From the NCBI RefSeq assembly GCF_003730015.1, contig NZ_RJTU01000079.1, forward strand, positions 49,226 to 113,225: DNA of 64,000 nucleotides. Direction: 5' to 3'. Position 1 is the first letter of the stretch. Each line of letters starts with the position of its first letter. A program made the position numbers and the translations under genes. Below, one piece after another: positions 33,351-41,883 of this stretch. The notes under the pieces were generated by a model. That model was not told the DNA's origin. It ran no database searches and worked only from the letters and a program-made list of their open reading frames with translations. This DNA comes from Epilithonimonas hominis (GTDB taxonomy: Bacteria; Bacteroidota; Bacteroidia; Flavobacteriales; Weeksellaceae).

Positions 33351-34640
33351 GTGAAGCATCTCTTTTGTTTTCTTATTTTCTTTTACAGTTTGTCCAAATG
33401 TCAGGATATTTACAGACCTACGGACACGGCTAATTATGTTTATAAAAAAACATTACTGAGCAAACTGGATGAAGACAAAAAAGCCTTTATTCAATCCGTC
33501 AGAACCGAGCCTTCCGAAAAAAGAAAAGTCTATAACAATCTTTATAATAGTATATTCGACGGACTGATAAGAGATGTAAATAACAATGAAATCTATAGTT
33601 ATCCAAAACTGGAAGATTACATCAGAAGTATTGTTTCTCAATTTACATCTTATGAGGAAAATGCTAAACGTCTGAAAATAATGATTTCACGAGATGAAGT
33701 CAAAAATGCCTATATGACAATTAACGGCACATTGATCTTCAATCAGAATTTTCTTACAATTCTGGAAAATGAGAATCAGCTAGCTGCCGTTTTAGCTCAT
33801 GAACTTGGTCATAATGTTTTAGCTCATTCTAAAAATAAAGTGGATAAGTATGTTCAGATTTCTACTGATGATGAGCTGATTTCTGAAGCAAGGCAAATCA
33901 AAAAGCAAAAATTCAATAAAAATAAAGAAGCAGAATCTCTTCTTAAAAGTCTGGTTTATAACAATCAGAAAAAACGAAGAGAAGATGAAATTGATGCAGA
34001 TAAAAAATCTTTGGAAATCTTGAAAGGAACTAAATATTCTACAAGTGAAATTTTAAAGCTTCTGAAAATACTGGAAACTTCCGATATAGAAAAAGACAGC
34101 CTTACGACTGAAGATTTTCGTAAAATTCTTTCTTTGGAATCTGCCGATGCCAAGCTTTTTTCTGGAGAAGGGATGTCTGAATACACCAGCATCGACGAGA
34201 ATTTTTTTAAATGGAATATCGATTCTCTAAAAACGCATCCTTCTTGTGAGGAACGTATCAATATTGTTAAAAATCTTGAAGGCAATCAAAATCCGGTTTT
34301 TGAAAAAAATCATTCAATGTTTCAGGAGTTAAAGCAAGCGGCAGAACTCGAAAATATTCAAAACGCATATCTTCTGAAAAATTATGGAAGATCTCTTTAT
34401 TTTTCGATGCTATATCTTAAAAAGCATCCCAATGACAGATTTGCAGCCAATATGCTGTCAGAAAATTTAAAGCAGCTTAAAATAGCTAGAGAATCTAAAA
34501 ACTACGGTAAATATATTATATTTCCGAATCCTAAGGAGCATAGCAGAAGCGAGCAGCTTTTTTATACTTTTTTTGATAATATTTCTAACGCCTATCTTGA
34601 TAAACTCGTTATTCTGTCCACACAAAAAAATAAACCATGA
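33351..34640 (+). CDS. Secreted M48-family zinc metallopeptidase
   Basis: A 429-aa protein starting with GTG and a Sec signal peptide (MKHLFCFLIFFYSLSKCQ). The zinc motif H150-E-L-G-H154 sits in LAAVLAHELGHNVLAHS, and the likely third ligand is in EDEIDADKKSLEIL, the M48 arrangement. A C-terminal part (about 330-425) has TPR-like helices (NAYLLKNYGRSLYFSMLYLK). It is probably periplasmic. It overlaps the next gene by the sequence ATGA, so the two are translationally coupled. Its relation to the upstream lepA (9-base gap) may be only transcriptional. Confidence 0.88.
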   Translation: MKHLFCFLIFFYSLSKCQDIYRPTDTANYVYKKTLLSKLDEDKKAFIQSVRTEPSEKRKVYNNLYNSIFDGLIRDVNNNEIYSYPKLEDYIRSIVSQFTSYEENAKRLKIMISRDEVKNAYMTINGTLIFNQNFLTILENENQLAAVLAHELGHNVLAHSKNKVDKYVQISTDDELISEARQIKKQKFNKNKEAESLLKSLVYNNQKKRREDEIDADKKSLEILKGTKYSTSEILKLLKILETSDIEKDSLTTEDFRKILSLESADAKLFSGEGMSEYTSIDENFFKWNIDSLKTHPSCEERINIVKNLEGNQNPVFEKNHSMFQELKQAAELENIQNAYLLKNYGRSLYFSMLYLKKHPNDRFAANMLSENLKQLKIARESKNYGKYIIFPNPKEHSRSEQLFYTFFDNISNAYLDKLVILSTQKNKP

Positions 34641-36118
34641 AAAAACTATTGACATTATTTCTGATCATCTTTATGGCAGGAAGCCGGGCTTATTCTCAGA
34701 CTTATGAAATCCTAGGCAATCTGGGAGGCGAATTGGAAGAGTTCAAATCTCTTTATGACGGCGAAGAACTTTTCGGGTATCTGGAGCTTCATAAGCTGGA
34801 TAAAATTGATGCAAAGCAAAATAAATACAAGTATATTATCCTAGATAAAAATTTTAATAAAATATCAACAAATGAATTTGTAATTGCTCGTCAGGTTCCT
34901 AATCAAAGACTTAGTCAGGCCTTATTCAACAAAGGGAAAGTTCTTTTGGGCTTCACAGAATTGGCTTCAGGAGGATTTTATAAAAATCAGCAGTATGTTT
35001 TGATCGACATCAAAACTGCCGAAGTGAAAAAGCCGTTTACTTTGCAAAATTATCAGCTAATGAACACGGAAAACACTGTTCTTAAAGACAGTTTTGATAA
35101 ATTCTATAATGAAGGTGGTCTGGCTTATAAAGCAAAAGACAAAGGTTTTCTTTTAGCAAACAGATCGATTAGTGGTTCCTATTCTTTTATGAAGAACGGG
35201 ATTTTTATTGATCTGGATGGAAATCAGAAATGGATCTTGCCTACCAAGGTCGGAGAAACGCTGGAACATTTTTATGAATACGACTTTCTTGCTAATGACG
35301 AAAAAAGTATCGCGCTAAAAGCTAATTATTTCAAAAAGAAAAAATATCTCTCCAGCAAGCTGCTTATTCTTGATACAGAAACTGGCAAAGAGTCCGCCTT
35401 TTCATCAATGGATGAGACCGGAAAGAAATTAGTGATAAACACGGTCAAGTTCATAGGCGATGATCTTGTGAGCATTGGCGAGTATTATAGCGGAGATCAG
35501 ACATCCGCGGCTTTTACGATGAATAAACTCGGGATTTTCAAAAAAAGCTATAAAAGGAACGGGGGTAACATAGTCACCAACAGCTATGTTCCATTTACAG
35601 ATCTGGCGACGTATGTTCCTATTGACACGAATGGGAAAATAGCAAAGGAGGGATTTCTGGATTTTAAAGATTTCGAGATCAGACCAGACGGAACACACCT
35701 GGTTTTTGGAGAAACATTTAAGTCAGATTTTATGTCTGGTGGATACAAGTTTACAGAACTTTTTTATCTGATTTTGGATCAGAATTTCAAAGTTGTAAAA
35801 ATGGCTTCTAATGAAGTTAATAAAAGTCTGTATCCAAAATACAGATATGGGCAGAGTATTCAGAATAATAATGGATATGCCTCTTTTTTCATAGATCCGG
35901 ATCAGGAAAAAAAGCTTGTTCTGAATATTTTGGTTTATAGTGATGCAACAAAATCTTTTAAGCTGGAAAAAATAGATCTGGAAAAGAAAGATTCCAACAC
36001 CTGGTTTTTTGCTGCTAAAAATGGTTATGTCGGCTTGATTGAATATTTTAAAAAAGATAAAAAGAATCCAGCCGGAAAACAAGCAGAGCTGCATCTTGAA
36101 AAAATCTATATAGAATAA
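34637..36118 (+). CDS. Secreted protein of unknown function, coupled to the M48 peptidase
   Basis: A 493-aa protein with signal peptide MKKLLTLFLIIFMAGSRAYS. The mature sequence consists of repeating beta-strand-like blades (YKYIILDKNFNKIST, KVLLGFTELASGGFYKN, GIFIDLDGNQKWILP, HLVFGETFKSDFMSGG, FYLILDQNFKVVK). The alternation 'LIL D-x-x-F-K' suggests a beta-propeller-like fold. I do not recognise a named family. Its ATG overlaps the M48 stop codon, and a terminator follows. The tight coupling suggests it works with, or is processed by, the peptidase; that is inference. Confidence 0.75.
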   Translation: MKKLLTLFLIIFMAGSRAYSQTYEILGNLGGELEEFKSLYDGEELFGYLELHKLDKIDAKQNKYKYIILDKNFNKISTNEFVIARQVPNQRLSQALFNKGKVLLGFTELASGGFYKNQQYVLIDIKTAEVKKPFTLQNYQLMNTENTVLKDSFDKFYNEGGLAYKAKDKGFLLANRSISGSYSFMKNGIFIDLDGNQKWILPTKVGETLEHFYEYDFLANDEKSIALKANYFKKKKYLSSKLLILDTETGKESAFSSMDETGKKLVINTVKFIGDDLVSIGEYYSGDQTSAAFTMNKLGIFKKSYKRNGGNIVTNSYVPFTDLATYVPIDTNGKIAKEGFLDFKDFEIRPDGTHLVFGETFKSDFMSGGYKFTELFYLILDQNFKVVKMASNEVNKSLYPKYRYGQSIQNNNGYASFFIDPDQEKKLVLNILVYSDATKSFKLEKIDLEKKDSNTWFFAAKNGYVGLIEYFKKDKKNPAGKQAELHLEKIYIE

Positions 36119-36150
36119 GAAAAATCGCTTCAGCTGAGGCGATTTTTTAT
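36119..36150 (+). terminator. Terminator after the M48 partner gene
   Basis: AAATCGCTTCAGC, then GCTGAGGCGATTTTTT: a 7-base ATCGC/GCGAT stem extended by a TCAGCTGA palindrome, followed by T's. Confidence 0.82.
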
Positions 36151-36173
36151 TTATACTTTTCTACATTTACAGT

Positions 36174-37886
36174 ATGAAAAATCTCTCCATTCTATTCATC
36201 GTTATTTCTGTTTTCGGTTATTCTCAAATGCTCACGCCTTACGAAAAAGGCAACGGCAATCAAACCACAACTTTTGATGAGATGCGAAAATTCTATCAGG
36301 AATTATCAAAACAATATCCATCAATCAGTTACGAAACTAAAGGCGAAGATGACAACGGCGCTCCAATCGATGTGGTGATTTTCAATCCGACGAAATTAAG
36401 TTTCGAAGAAGCGAGAAAAGGAAAATCGGTTTTGTTGGTTAATAACGGTATTCATCCCGGCGAACCGGACGGAATCGATGCGACGATGATGTTAATGAGA
36501 GACTTGGCAACTGGAAAAGTCAATACACCAAAGAATGTAATTTTCACAGCCATTGCAAGTTACAATATCAGCGGAATGATGAACCGAGGAAGTTTCTCAA
36601 GAGCCAATCAAAACGGGCCGGAAGAATATGGTTTCCGTGGCAATGCTCGAAATTACGATTTGAACCGGGATTTCATCAAGACAGATTCAAAAAATTCCAG
36701 AAGTTTCCAGCAGATTTTCGGGTGGCTGAAGCCTGATGTTTTTATTGATAATCACGTGAGCAACGGCGCGGATTATCAATACACTTTCACTTATATCTCT
36801 ACCAACAAAGAACGATTGGGAAGTATTTTAGGAAATTATTTCAATGACGAAATGCAGAGAACGCTTCTGAAAAATATGGAGAAAAAAGGTGTGATTTCTG
36901 TTCCTTATGTCAACATTCACGGCGATGTTCCGGACGGAGGTTTTCCCACTTTTGTAGATTCGCCGAGATATGCGACGGGTTACACGACTTTGTTCAATGC
37001 CATCGGAACGGTTGTGGAAACGCATATGCTGAAACCTTACAAAGACCGTGTGAAAGTCACTTACGATTATATGGTTGACAACCTGAATTATATTGATGGA
37101 AACTACAAAACCATTCAGCAAAAAAGAGCTGAAAATCTGAAACAATACAAAGTCGGAAACCGATATGCTTTAGCTTGGAAACTCGATTCTACGAAATATG
37201 AAAATATCGATTTCAAAGGTTTTGAAGCCAAATATAAACCAAGCGATGTTTCCGAAAAAGCCAGGCTTTGGTATGATAGAAATTCTAAGTTTTCAAAACC
37301 TGTCAAGTTCTACAACACTTATGTTCCTGCAAAAGAAATCACGATTCCAAAATATTATGTCATTCCACAATCCGAATGGAAAATCATTGATTTGCTGAAA
37401 CTCAACCAAATCAAAATGATTCCAATAAAACAGGATTCTACAATTGTGGTGGAACAATACAGAATAAAAGATTTTAAAACGGTTCCGAATCCTTATGAAG
37501 GTCATTATCTGCATTACGACACTTTTGTGACCAAAGAATCCGGAAAAATAAAATTCAGAGCGGGTGATTTCCTTGTACCGCTAAATCAAGACGGCGTCAA
37601 GTTTTTGTTAGAAACCTTGGAGCCGGAAGCGGTGGATTCTTATTTCAACTGGAATTTCTTTGATGCGATTCTCGGTCAGAAAGAATATTATTCGGCTTAT
37701 GTTTTCGAAGATACAGCGAGCCAACTTCTGAAAGACAACAAAGCTTTGAAAACAGCTTTCGAAATGGAAAAAGCCAACAATCCAAAATTGGCTGAAGACG
37801 GACAAGCGCAATTGGATTGGGTTTACAAACATTCGGAGTATTACGAGAAAACGCATCGTCTTTATCCGGTTTTTAGGGTAGATTAG
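36174..37886 (+). CDS. Secreted M14-family zinc carboxypeptidase
   Basis: A 570-aa protein with signal peptide MKNLSILFIVISVFGYSQ. The M14 zinc ligands are H94 and E97 in NNGIHPGEPDG and H194 in VFIDNHVSNG. The substrate-binding RNYDLNRDF is around residue 160 and the catalytic Glu is E282 in GTVVETHMLKPY. A long C-terminal beta-rich region (from about 330) is characteristic of large Bacteroidota M14 proteins. It is likely periplasmic or exported and would remove C-terminal residues from peptides. Its distance from neighbours and the preceding terminator suggest its own transcript; no perfect promoter box was found. Confidence 0.9.
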   Translation: MKNLSILFIVISVFGYSQMLTPYEKGNGNQTTTFDEMRKFYQELSKQYPSISYETKGEDDNGAPIDVVIFNPTKLSFEEARKGKSVLLVNNGIHPGEPDGIDATMMLMRDLATGKVNTPKNVIFTAIASYNISGMMNRGSFSRANQNGPEEYGFRGNARNYDLNRDFIKTDSKNSRSFQQIFGWLKPDVFIDNHVSNGADYQYTFTYISTNKERLGSILGNYFNDEMQRTLLKNMEKKGVISVPYVNIHGDVPDGGFPTFVDSPRYATGYTTLFNAIGTVVETHMLKPYKDRVKVTYDYMVDNLNYIDGNYKTIQQKRAENLKQYKVGNRYALAWKLDSTKYENIDFKGFEAKYKPSDVSEKARLWYDRNSKFSKPVKFYNTYVPAKEITIPKYYVIPQSEWKIIDLLKLNQIKMIPIKQDSTIVVEQYRIKDFKTVPNPYEGHYLHYDTFVTKESGKIKFRAGDFLVPLNQDGVKFLLETLEPEAVDSYFNWNFFDAILGQKEYYSAYVFEDTASQLLKDNKALKTAFEMEKANNPKLAEDGQAQLDWVYKHSEYYEKTHRLYPVFRVD

Positions 37887-37897
37887 AGTATTTATTT

Positions 37898-37968
37898 GGG
37901 CAGCTTAATCCGCCCAATCTTTTCACTCCACTACGTTGCGTAAAAAGGATTTCCGCTCAAGTCGGGCT
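37898..37968. repeat. Palindromic intergenic element
   Basis: The segment can fold back on itself. An outer GCAGC pairs with GCTGC (37903 region and about 37963-37968). An inner AATCTTTTCAC pairs with GTAAAAAGGATT around a central CTACGTTGCG. The blocks CTTTTCACTCCACTACGTTG and AAAAAGGATTTCCGCTCAAG resemble interspersed elements I have seen in Flavobacteriia, from memory only. It lies between the M14 gene and the TIR-like gene. Confidence 0.45.
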
Positions 37969-38025
37969 GCATTGTTTGTGTGTTCAGACGAAATTTTAAT
38001 ATGATTTTGAATTTATTTCATAAAG

Positions 38026-39045
38026 TTATATAAATAGTTTTCGTTTTATCTCCATTCTGAAACTATCGAATGTCCTATAAATTAAATCTGAGGCATCATT
38101 TAATTCTTGTTGTATTTTATTACGATTTTGATTAAATGCTGTCCAGTCGTCGTCATAACATTCTTTGGAAACTAAATATCTTTGACTTCTTTGAATGGCA
38201 ATTATTTCGCTTTCCGCAGCATCAGGAGATTCTTCTTCATATCTTGTACCGGGATATTCATCAAATATCATTGTAATCGCACATAAAGAATTCATTGCAT
38301 TTATGGATTTGATGAATTCTTTAAATTTAATATTTAAATCTTCATCAATATATTTATTATCAGAATTATCTGCAAAATTTGCAATCTTGTCTAAATAATT
38401 ATAATAATATTGATTTGTCCTTAAATTAGTTGGTATAAATTCTAAGATTTCTTTTAACAAAACCTCATCAAATTCATTTTTGAAATTTTCAAAAATTTTT
38501 AAATCGTGTTGTCTATTTTCGTTTTTATTTATTTGTTTTTCAATACTTTCATAATTTAATATTATATCTTTGAGCGCTTTTTTTAGGGTGTCTTTTAGAT
38601 TGTTACTATGTTTAATTTCCTTTGTTTTGCTTAGTGTGTATTGAGTTATTCTATTCTGTCTTATATCGAAGGGCAAATCATCAATTTTACAAAAAGAATT
38701 GTTTATTATTAAGATAACTCTTTCCTTACCTAAAGTTTTTAATGCATAACCTAATTCTACCAAAACGTTAGGGTTTGGTGTTTTTCTACCAATGTTGAAA
38801 ATGTTTTTATTAACAATTGACACGTCAGCTATAAATATATTACAGATATCGATTTTGTCAAATATCGTCTGAACAATGTCAGGGCTTCCAGTTGTATTTT
38901 TTGTATCACGGTCAAGTCTAAGTTCTAATTTAAAATCTTGTTTTAGCTCTTTTAGAGCTTTTACAATACAATCTTTGATATAATAATTGTTTAGCCTAAG
39001 ATTTAAATCTGATTGCCAAGAATAAAAGATGTTGAATTTTTTCAT
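38026..39045 (-). CDS. TIR-like nucleotide-binding protein, candidate defence effector
   Basis: A 339-aa protein from ATG 39045 (MKKFNIFYSWQSDLN); a longer frame adds 15 codons over the promoter. The N-terminal domain (about 1-150) has the pattern FYSWQSD, RLDRDTKNTTGSPDIVQTIF, IFIADVSIV and NPNVLVELGYALKTLGKERV, ending LPFDIRQNR. The VELGYA glutamate lies where TIR-like NAD-consuming or nucleotide-binding domains of the PF10137 type have their catalytic Glu. The C-terminal half (about 175-339) is helical, charged and not recognised. It is more AT-rich than neighbouring genes, stands alone on the minus strand, and is bordered by a palindromic element, all consistent with an acquired defence gene. 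Activity is inferred. Confidence 0.7.
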   Translation of the reverse strand: MKKFNIFYSWQSDLNLRLNNYYIKDCIVKALKELKQDFKLELRLDRDTKNTTGSPDIVQTIFDKIDICNIFIADVSIVNKNIFNIGRKTPNPNVLVELGYALKTLGKERVILIINNSFCKIDDLPFDIRQNRITQYTLSKTKEIKHSNNLKDTLKKALKDIILNYESIEKQINKNENRQHDLKIFENFKNEFDEVLLKEILEFIPTNLRTNQYYYNYLDKIANFADNSDNKYIDEDLNIKFKEFIKSINAMNSLCAITMIFDEYPGTRYEEESPDAAESEIIAIQRSQRYLVSKECYDDDWTAFNQNRNKIQQELNDASDLIYRTFDSFRMEIKRKLFI

Positions 39046-39060
39046 AATTGTACTTAAATC

Positions 39061-39068
39061 CAAATATA
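39061..39068 (-). promoter_or_regulatory. -7 box of the TIR-like gene
   Basis: The minus strand reads TATATTTG followed by G, 15 bases upstream of the chosen ATG 39045. A TTG lies about 23 bases further upstream. It supports the shorter start. Confidence 0.58.
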
Positions 39069-39105
39069 CAAACTTGATACAACTTGCCATTCAACAAAAA
39101 CTTAG

Positions 39106-39113
39106 TATTTTTG
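39106..39113 (+). promoter_or_regulatory. -7 box of the M1 peptidase gene
   Basis: TATTTTTG, exact TAnnTTTG, 43 bases before ATG 39157. It is divergent from, and 37 bases away from, the box of the TIR-like gene. Confidence 0.58.
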
Positions 39114-39156
39114 GTAAAATTATTATAACAAACCTTTTAGGTTTAATCATAAATCT

Positions 39157-41016
39157 ATGAAAAAACTGAAATTCTCTCTATTCTCAATTCTTTTTTCTTT
39201 AATCTTATCGGCTCAGCAAAATCCTTATTATCAACAATATGCCAAATATAAAATGGATATTGATGTGGATGCTGCCAATTTCACATATCAAGGAAAACAA
39301 ACTTTAGATTATAGAAACAATTCGCCAGACGAGTTGAAAGTCGCTTATTTCCATTTGTATTGGAACGCCTTCAAGCCAGGTTCTATGATGGATCAGCGTG
39401 TGCAGTCTCAAGGCGTAAATGCAGACGGAAGATTGGCGAAAAGAGTAGGGAATACAGTGGTTTCCAGATTGTCAGAAATTCCTAAAAATGAAGAAGGCGC
39501 ACAGAATATCCGTTGGATAAAGCAGAATGGGAAAGATTTGAAGTTTGAAATTCAGGGAACTGTGATGAAGGTTTTCTTAGCAGAATCAATCAAACCAAAT
39601 TCTTCCACCACGTTCACAATGGAATGGGACGCCAATATCCCAATGCAAATCCGTAGAGCCGGAAGAAATAACCGCGAAGGTGTTGATATGACAATGACAC
39701 AATGGTATCCAAAAATCGCTGAGTACGATTATGACGGCTGGGCAGCTTTTGATTATGTCGGAAGAGAATTTCACGCACCATTTTCGGATTATGAAGTGAA
39801 TATCAAAATCGATAAAAATTATGTCATCGGAGCTGGAGGAAATCTGGAAAACCCAACGGAAGTGAAAGGTTATGACAGCAATGCAGCTATAAAACAAGAT
39901 ATTTCTAACAAAGTCACTTGGAAATGGACAGCAAAAAATATTCTGGATTTTGCTTGGGCAGCAGACAGAGATTATTCGGTGGAGAGTTTCCCGATTTTGG
40001 ATGGACCAAAGGTTTACTTAGTTTATCAAAAATCTGAAAAGACAAAATATTGGTCAGAAATGAAACCGTACATCACGAAATATTTCCAATTGATGAATGC
40101 AACATTCGGTCGTTACAAATGGCCAAGTTATTCCTTCATCCAAGGTGGAGATGGCGGTATGGAATATGGAATGTGTACAATGGTTTTGGGTGAAGCTACT
40201 TCGTTGGAAGGACTTTCTGGTTTGATGTTCCACGAAGGTGCGCATTCTTGGTTTCAGCAGATGCTTGCGACCAACGAAAGTATAAGACCTTGGATGGATG
40301 AAGGTTTTACGCAGTATGCAGAAGATTTTGTGTCTTACAGATTGTTCCCGCCAAAAGAATCTCAACCGAACCCATTTGTGGGCGCGTTGAAAGCTTATGC
40401 TAATTTCGCCAAATCCGGAAAAGAAGAACCTGCAGTTTGGTTAGGTGATCATCACGACAACGGAACAGCTTACACTTATGCAAGTTATATCAAAGGAGAA
40501 ACTTTTTTAGTAGAGTTGGGTTACATCGTGGGCGAAGAAAATCTCAGCAAAATTATGCTGAAATATTACGACGAATGGGCGATGAAACATCCAACGGAAA
40601 GAGATTTCATCCACATTGCTCAGTTGGTTTCCGGGATGGATTTGAAGTGGTTCCAGCATTATTGGATTAATACGACAAAAACTATTGATTACGGCATCAA
40701 GAATGTGAAATATGACCCGCAATCTACAACGATTACTTTGGTGAATAAAGGTGGTGTCCCAATGCCTATTGACTTCAGTATTTTGACAAAAGATAAAAAA
40801 GTTATCAATTACAACATTCCATTGAACTTGACCAGAGTTTGGAAAACGAAAGATATCTACGGTAATATTCAGACTTTACCTTACTGGGCTTGGACACAGC
40901 AGGAGTACAGTTTTACAATACCTTATACCAAATCTCAGATAGCAGCAATGGGAATAGATTTCAGCCAAAGATTAGCTGATGTTAATCCTCAGGATAATTA
41001 TCTGGAAGTGAAATAA
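39157..41016 (+). CDS. Secreted M1-family metallopeptidase
   Basis: A 619-aa aminopeptidase-like protein with signal peptide MKKLKFSLFSILFSLILSAQ. It has an N-terminal beta-saddle with YFHLYWNAFKPGSMMDQRVQ. GGMEY at 333-337 takes the place of GAMEN, and the zinc motif is H359-E-G-A-H363 with the distal ligand E382 in WMDEGFTQYAED, the spacing of M1/gluzincins. The C-terminal part has beta-strand repeats (TTITLVNKGGVPMPIDFSI). It is probably periplasmic or surface, releasing N-terminal amino acids. It is the third secreted peptidase in this 8-kb stretch. Confidence 0.92.
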   Translation: MKKLKFSLFSILFSLILSAQQNPYYQQYAKYKMDIDVDAANFTYQGKQTLDYRNNSPDELKVAYFHLYWNAFKPGSMMDQRVQSQGVNADGRLAKRVGNTVVSRLSEIPKNEEGAQNIRWIKQNGKDLKFEIQGTVMKVFLAESIKPNSSTTFTMEWDANIPMQIRRAGRNNREGVDMTMTQWYPKIAEYDYDGWAAFDYVGREFHAPFSDYEVNIKIDKNYVIGAGGNLENPTEVKGYDSNAAIKQDISNKVTWKWTAKNILDFAWAADRDYSVESFPILDGPKVYLVYQKSEKTKYWSEMKPYITKYFQLMNATFGRYKWPSYSFIQGGDGGMEYGMCTMVLGEATSLEGLSGLMFHEGAHSWFQQMLATNESIRPWMDEGFTQYAEDFVSYRLFPPKESQPNPFVGALKAYANFAKSGKEEPAVWLGDHHDNGTAYTYASYIKGETFLVELGYIVGEENLSKIMLKYYDEWAMKHPTERDFIHIAQLVSGMDLKWFQHYWINTTKTIDYGIKNVKYDPQSTTITLVNKGGVPMPIDFSILTKDKKVINYNIPLNLTRVWKTKDIYGNIQTLPYWAWTQQEYSFTIPYTKSQIAAMGIDFSQRLADVNPQDNYLEVK

Positions 41017-41124
41017 GGGTCAGAAGATGGGTATCAGAAGTCAGAAGACTTCAATAAAAATATTATAGTCTATACATAAAAAACTTCCGTCTTCCAACAT
41101 CGGACTTCGGACAAAAATCAAAAA
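41017..41124. repeat. Intergenic word-repeat element (M1-coaX gap)
   Basis: The left side GTCAGAAGATGGGTATCAGA with AGTCAGAAGAC, and the right side CTTCCGTCTTCCAACATCGG with ACTTCGGAC, form an imperfect inverted repeat around an AT-rich loop of about 32 bases. It shows the same GGAAG/CTTCC word type as at 20783-20855. Confidence 0.55.
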
Positions 41125-41883
41125 ATGAATTCCATTGTAATCAATATAGGTAATACCAATATCCGTTTCGGATTGTTCGATGATGACAATTGTGATATCT
41201 CTTGGGTCATCAATACAAAACCTTACAAAACGACGGATGAACTTTTTGTTCAGATTCTGATGCTTTATCAGACTTATAAAATTGAAGTTGATAAAATTGA
41301 TAAAATCATCATTGGCTCTGTTGTTCCTCAATTAACAAAAGTGGTGAGCAGTGCTGTTAAGAAAATTCATCAGAAAGTGCCGATAATTGTTGACAGAAAC
41401 ACGCCATCTGGAGTGATTCCAAAGTCCAAACAGATGGGGACAGATATCTATGCAAATCTTGTTGCGGCGCATAATCTATATCCGAGAAATAAAAAAATCA
41501 TTTTGGATTTTGGAACTGCGCTCACAGCAAGTTGTCTTACAGAGAATGGAGAAACTGTAGGCGTTATAATCGCGCCAGGAATTGTGACCTCACTCAATAG
41601 TTTGATAAAAGGAACCGCCCAACTACCGGAAATCGAATTGGTAAAGCCGAAATCTGTTTTAGGTTTGGATACGATTACTTGTATGCAAAGCGGAATGGTT
41701 TACGGTTTCCTTGGTATGGTAGAAGGTTTTATAGACAGGATTAATGATGAGGTTAATGATAACTGTTTCGTTATCGCAACCGGCGGTGTAAGCCACGTTT
41801 ATAAACCTTTGACTAATAAAATCAATATTGCGGATAAACTTCACACTTTGAAAGGTTTGTATTACCTTGGGAAAGACTTATAG
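41125..41883 (+). CDS. coaX: Type III pantothenate kinase CoaX
   Basis: First step of coenzyme A synthesis (pantothenate to 4'-phosphopantothenate), ASKHA fold, 252 aa. The N-terminal phosphate loop VINIGNTNIRFGLFDDD, middle KQMGTDIYANLVAAHNLYP, catalytic region IILDFGTALTASCL and C-terminal VIATGGVSHVYKPL follow the family order. Type III enzymes are not inhibited by CoA. Its stop codon directly abuts the stop of tadA on the other strand, with no terminator between. Confidence 0.95.
   Translation: MNSIVINIGNTNIRFGLFDDDNCDISWVINTKPYKTTDELFVQILMLYQTYKIEVDKIDKIIIGSVVPQLTKVVSSAVKKIHQKVPIIVDRNTPSGVIPKSKQMGTDIYANLVAAHNLYPRNKKIILDFGTALTASCLTENGETVGVIIAPGIVTSLNSLIKGTAQLPEIELVKPKSVLGLDTITCMQSGMVYGFLGMVEGFIDRINDEVNDNCFVIATGGVSHVYKPLTNKINIADKLHTLKGLYYLGKDL

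Noticed and set aside
37898..37968. attC-like integron recombination site
   Set aside because: The segment is palindromic, but I see no GTTRRRY-type core and no array of cassettes.
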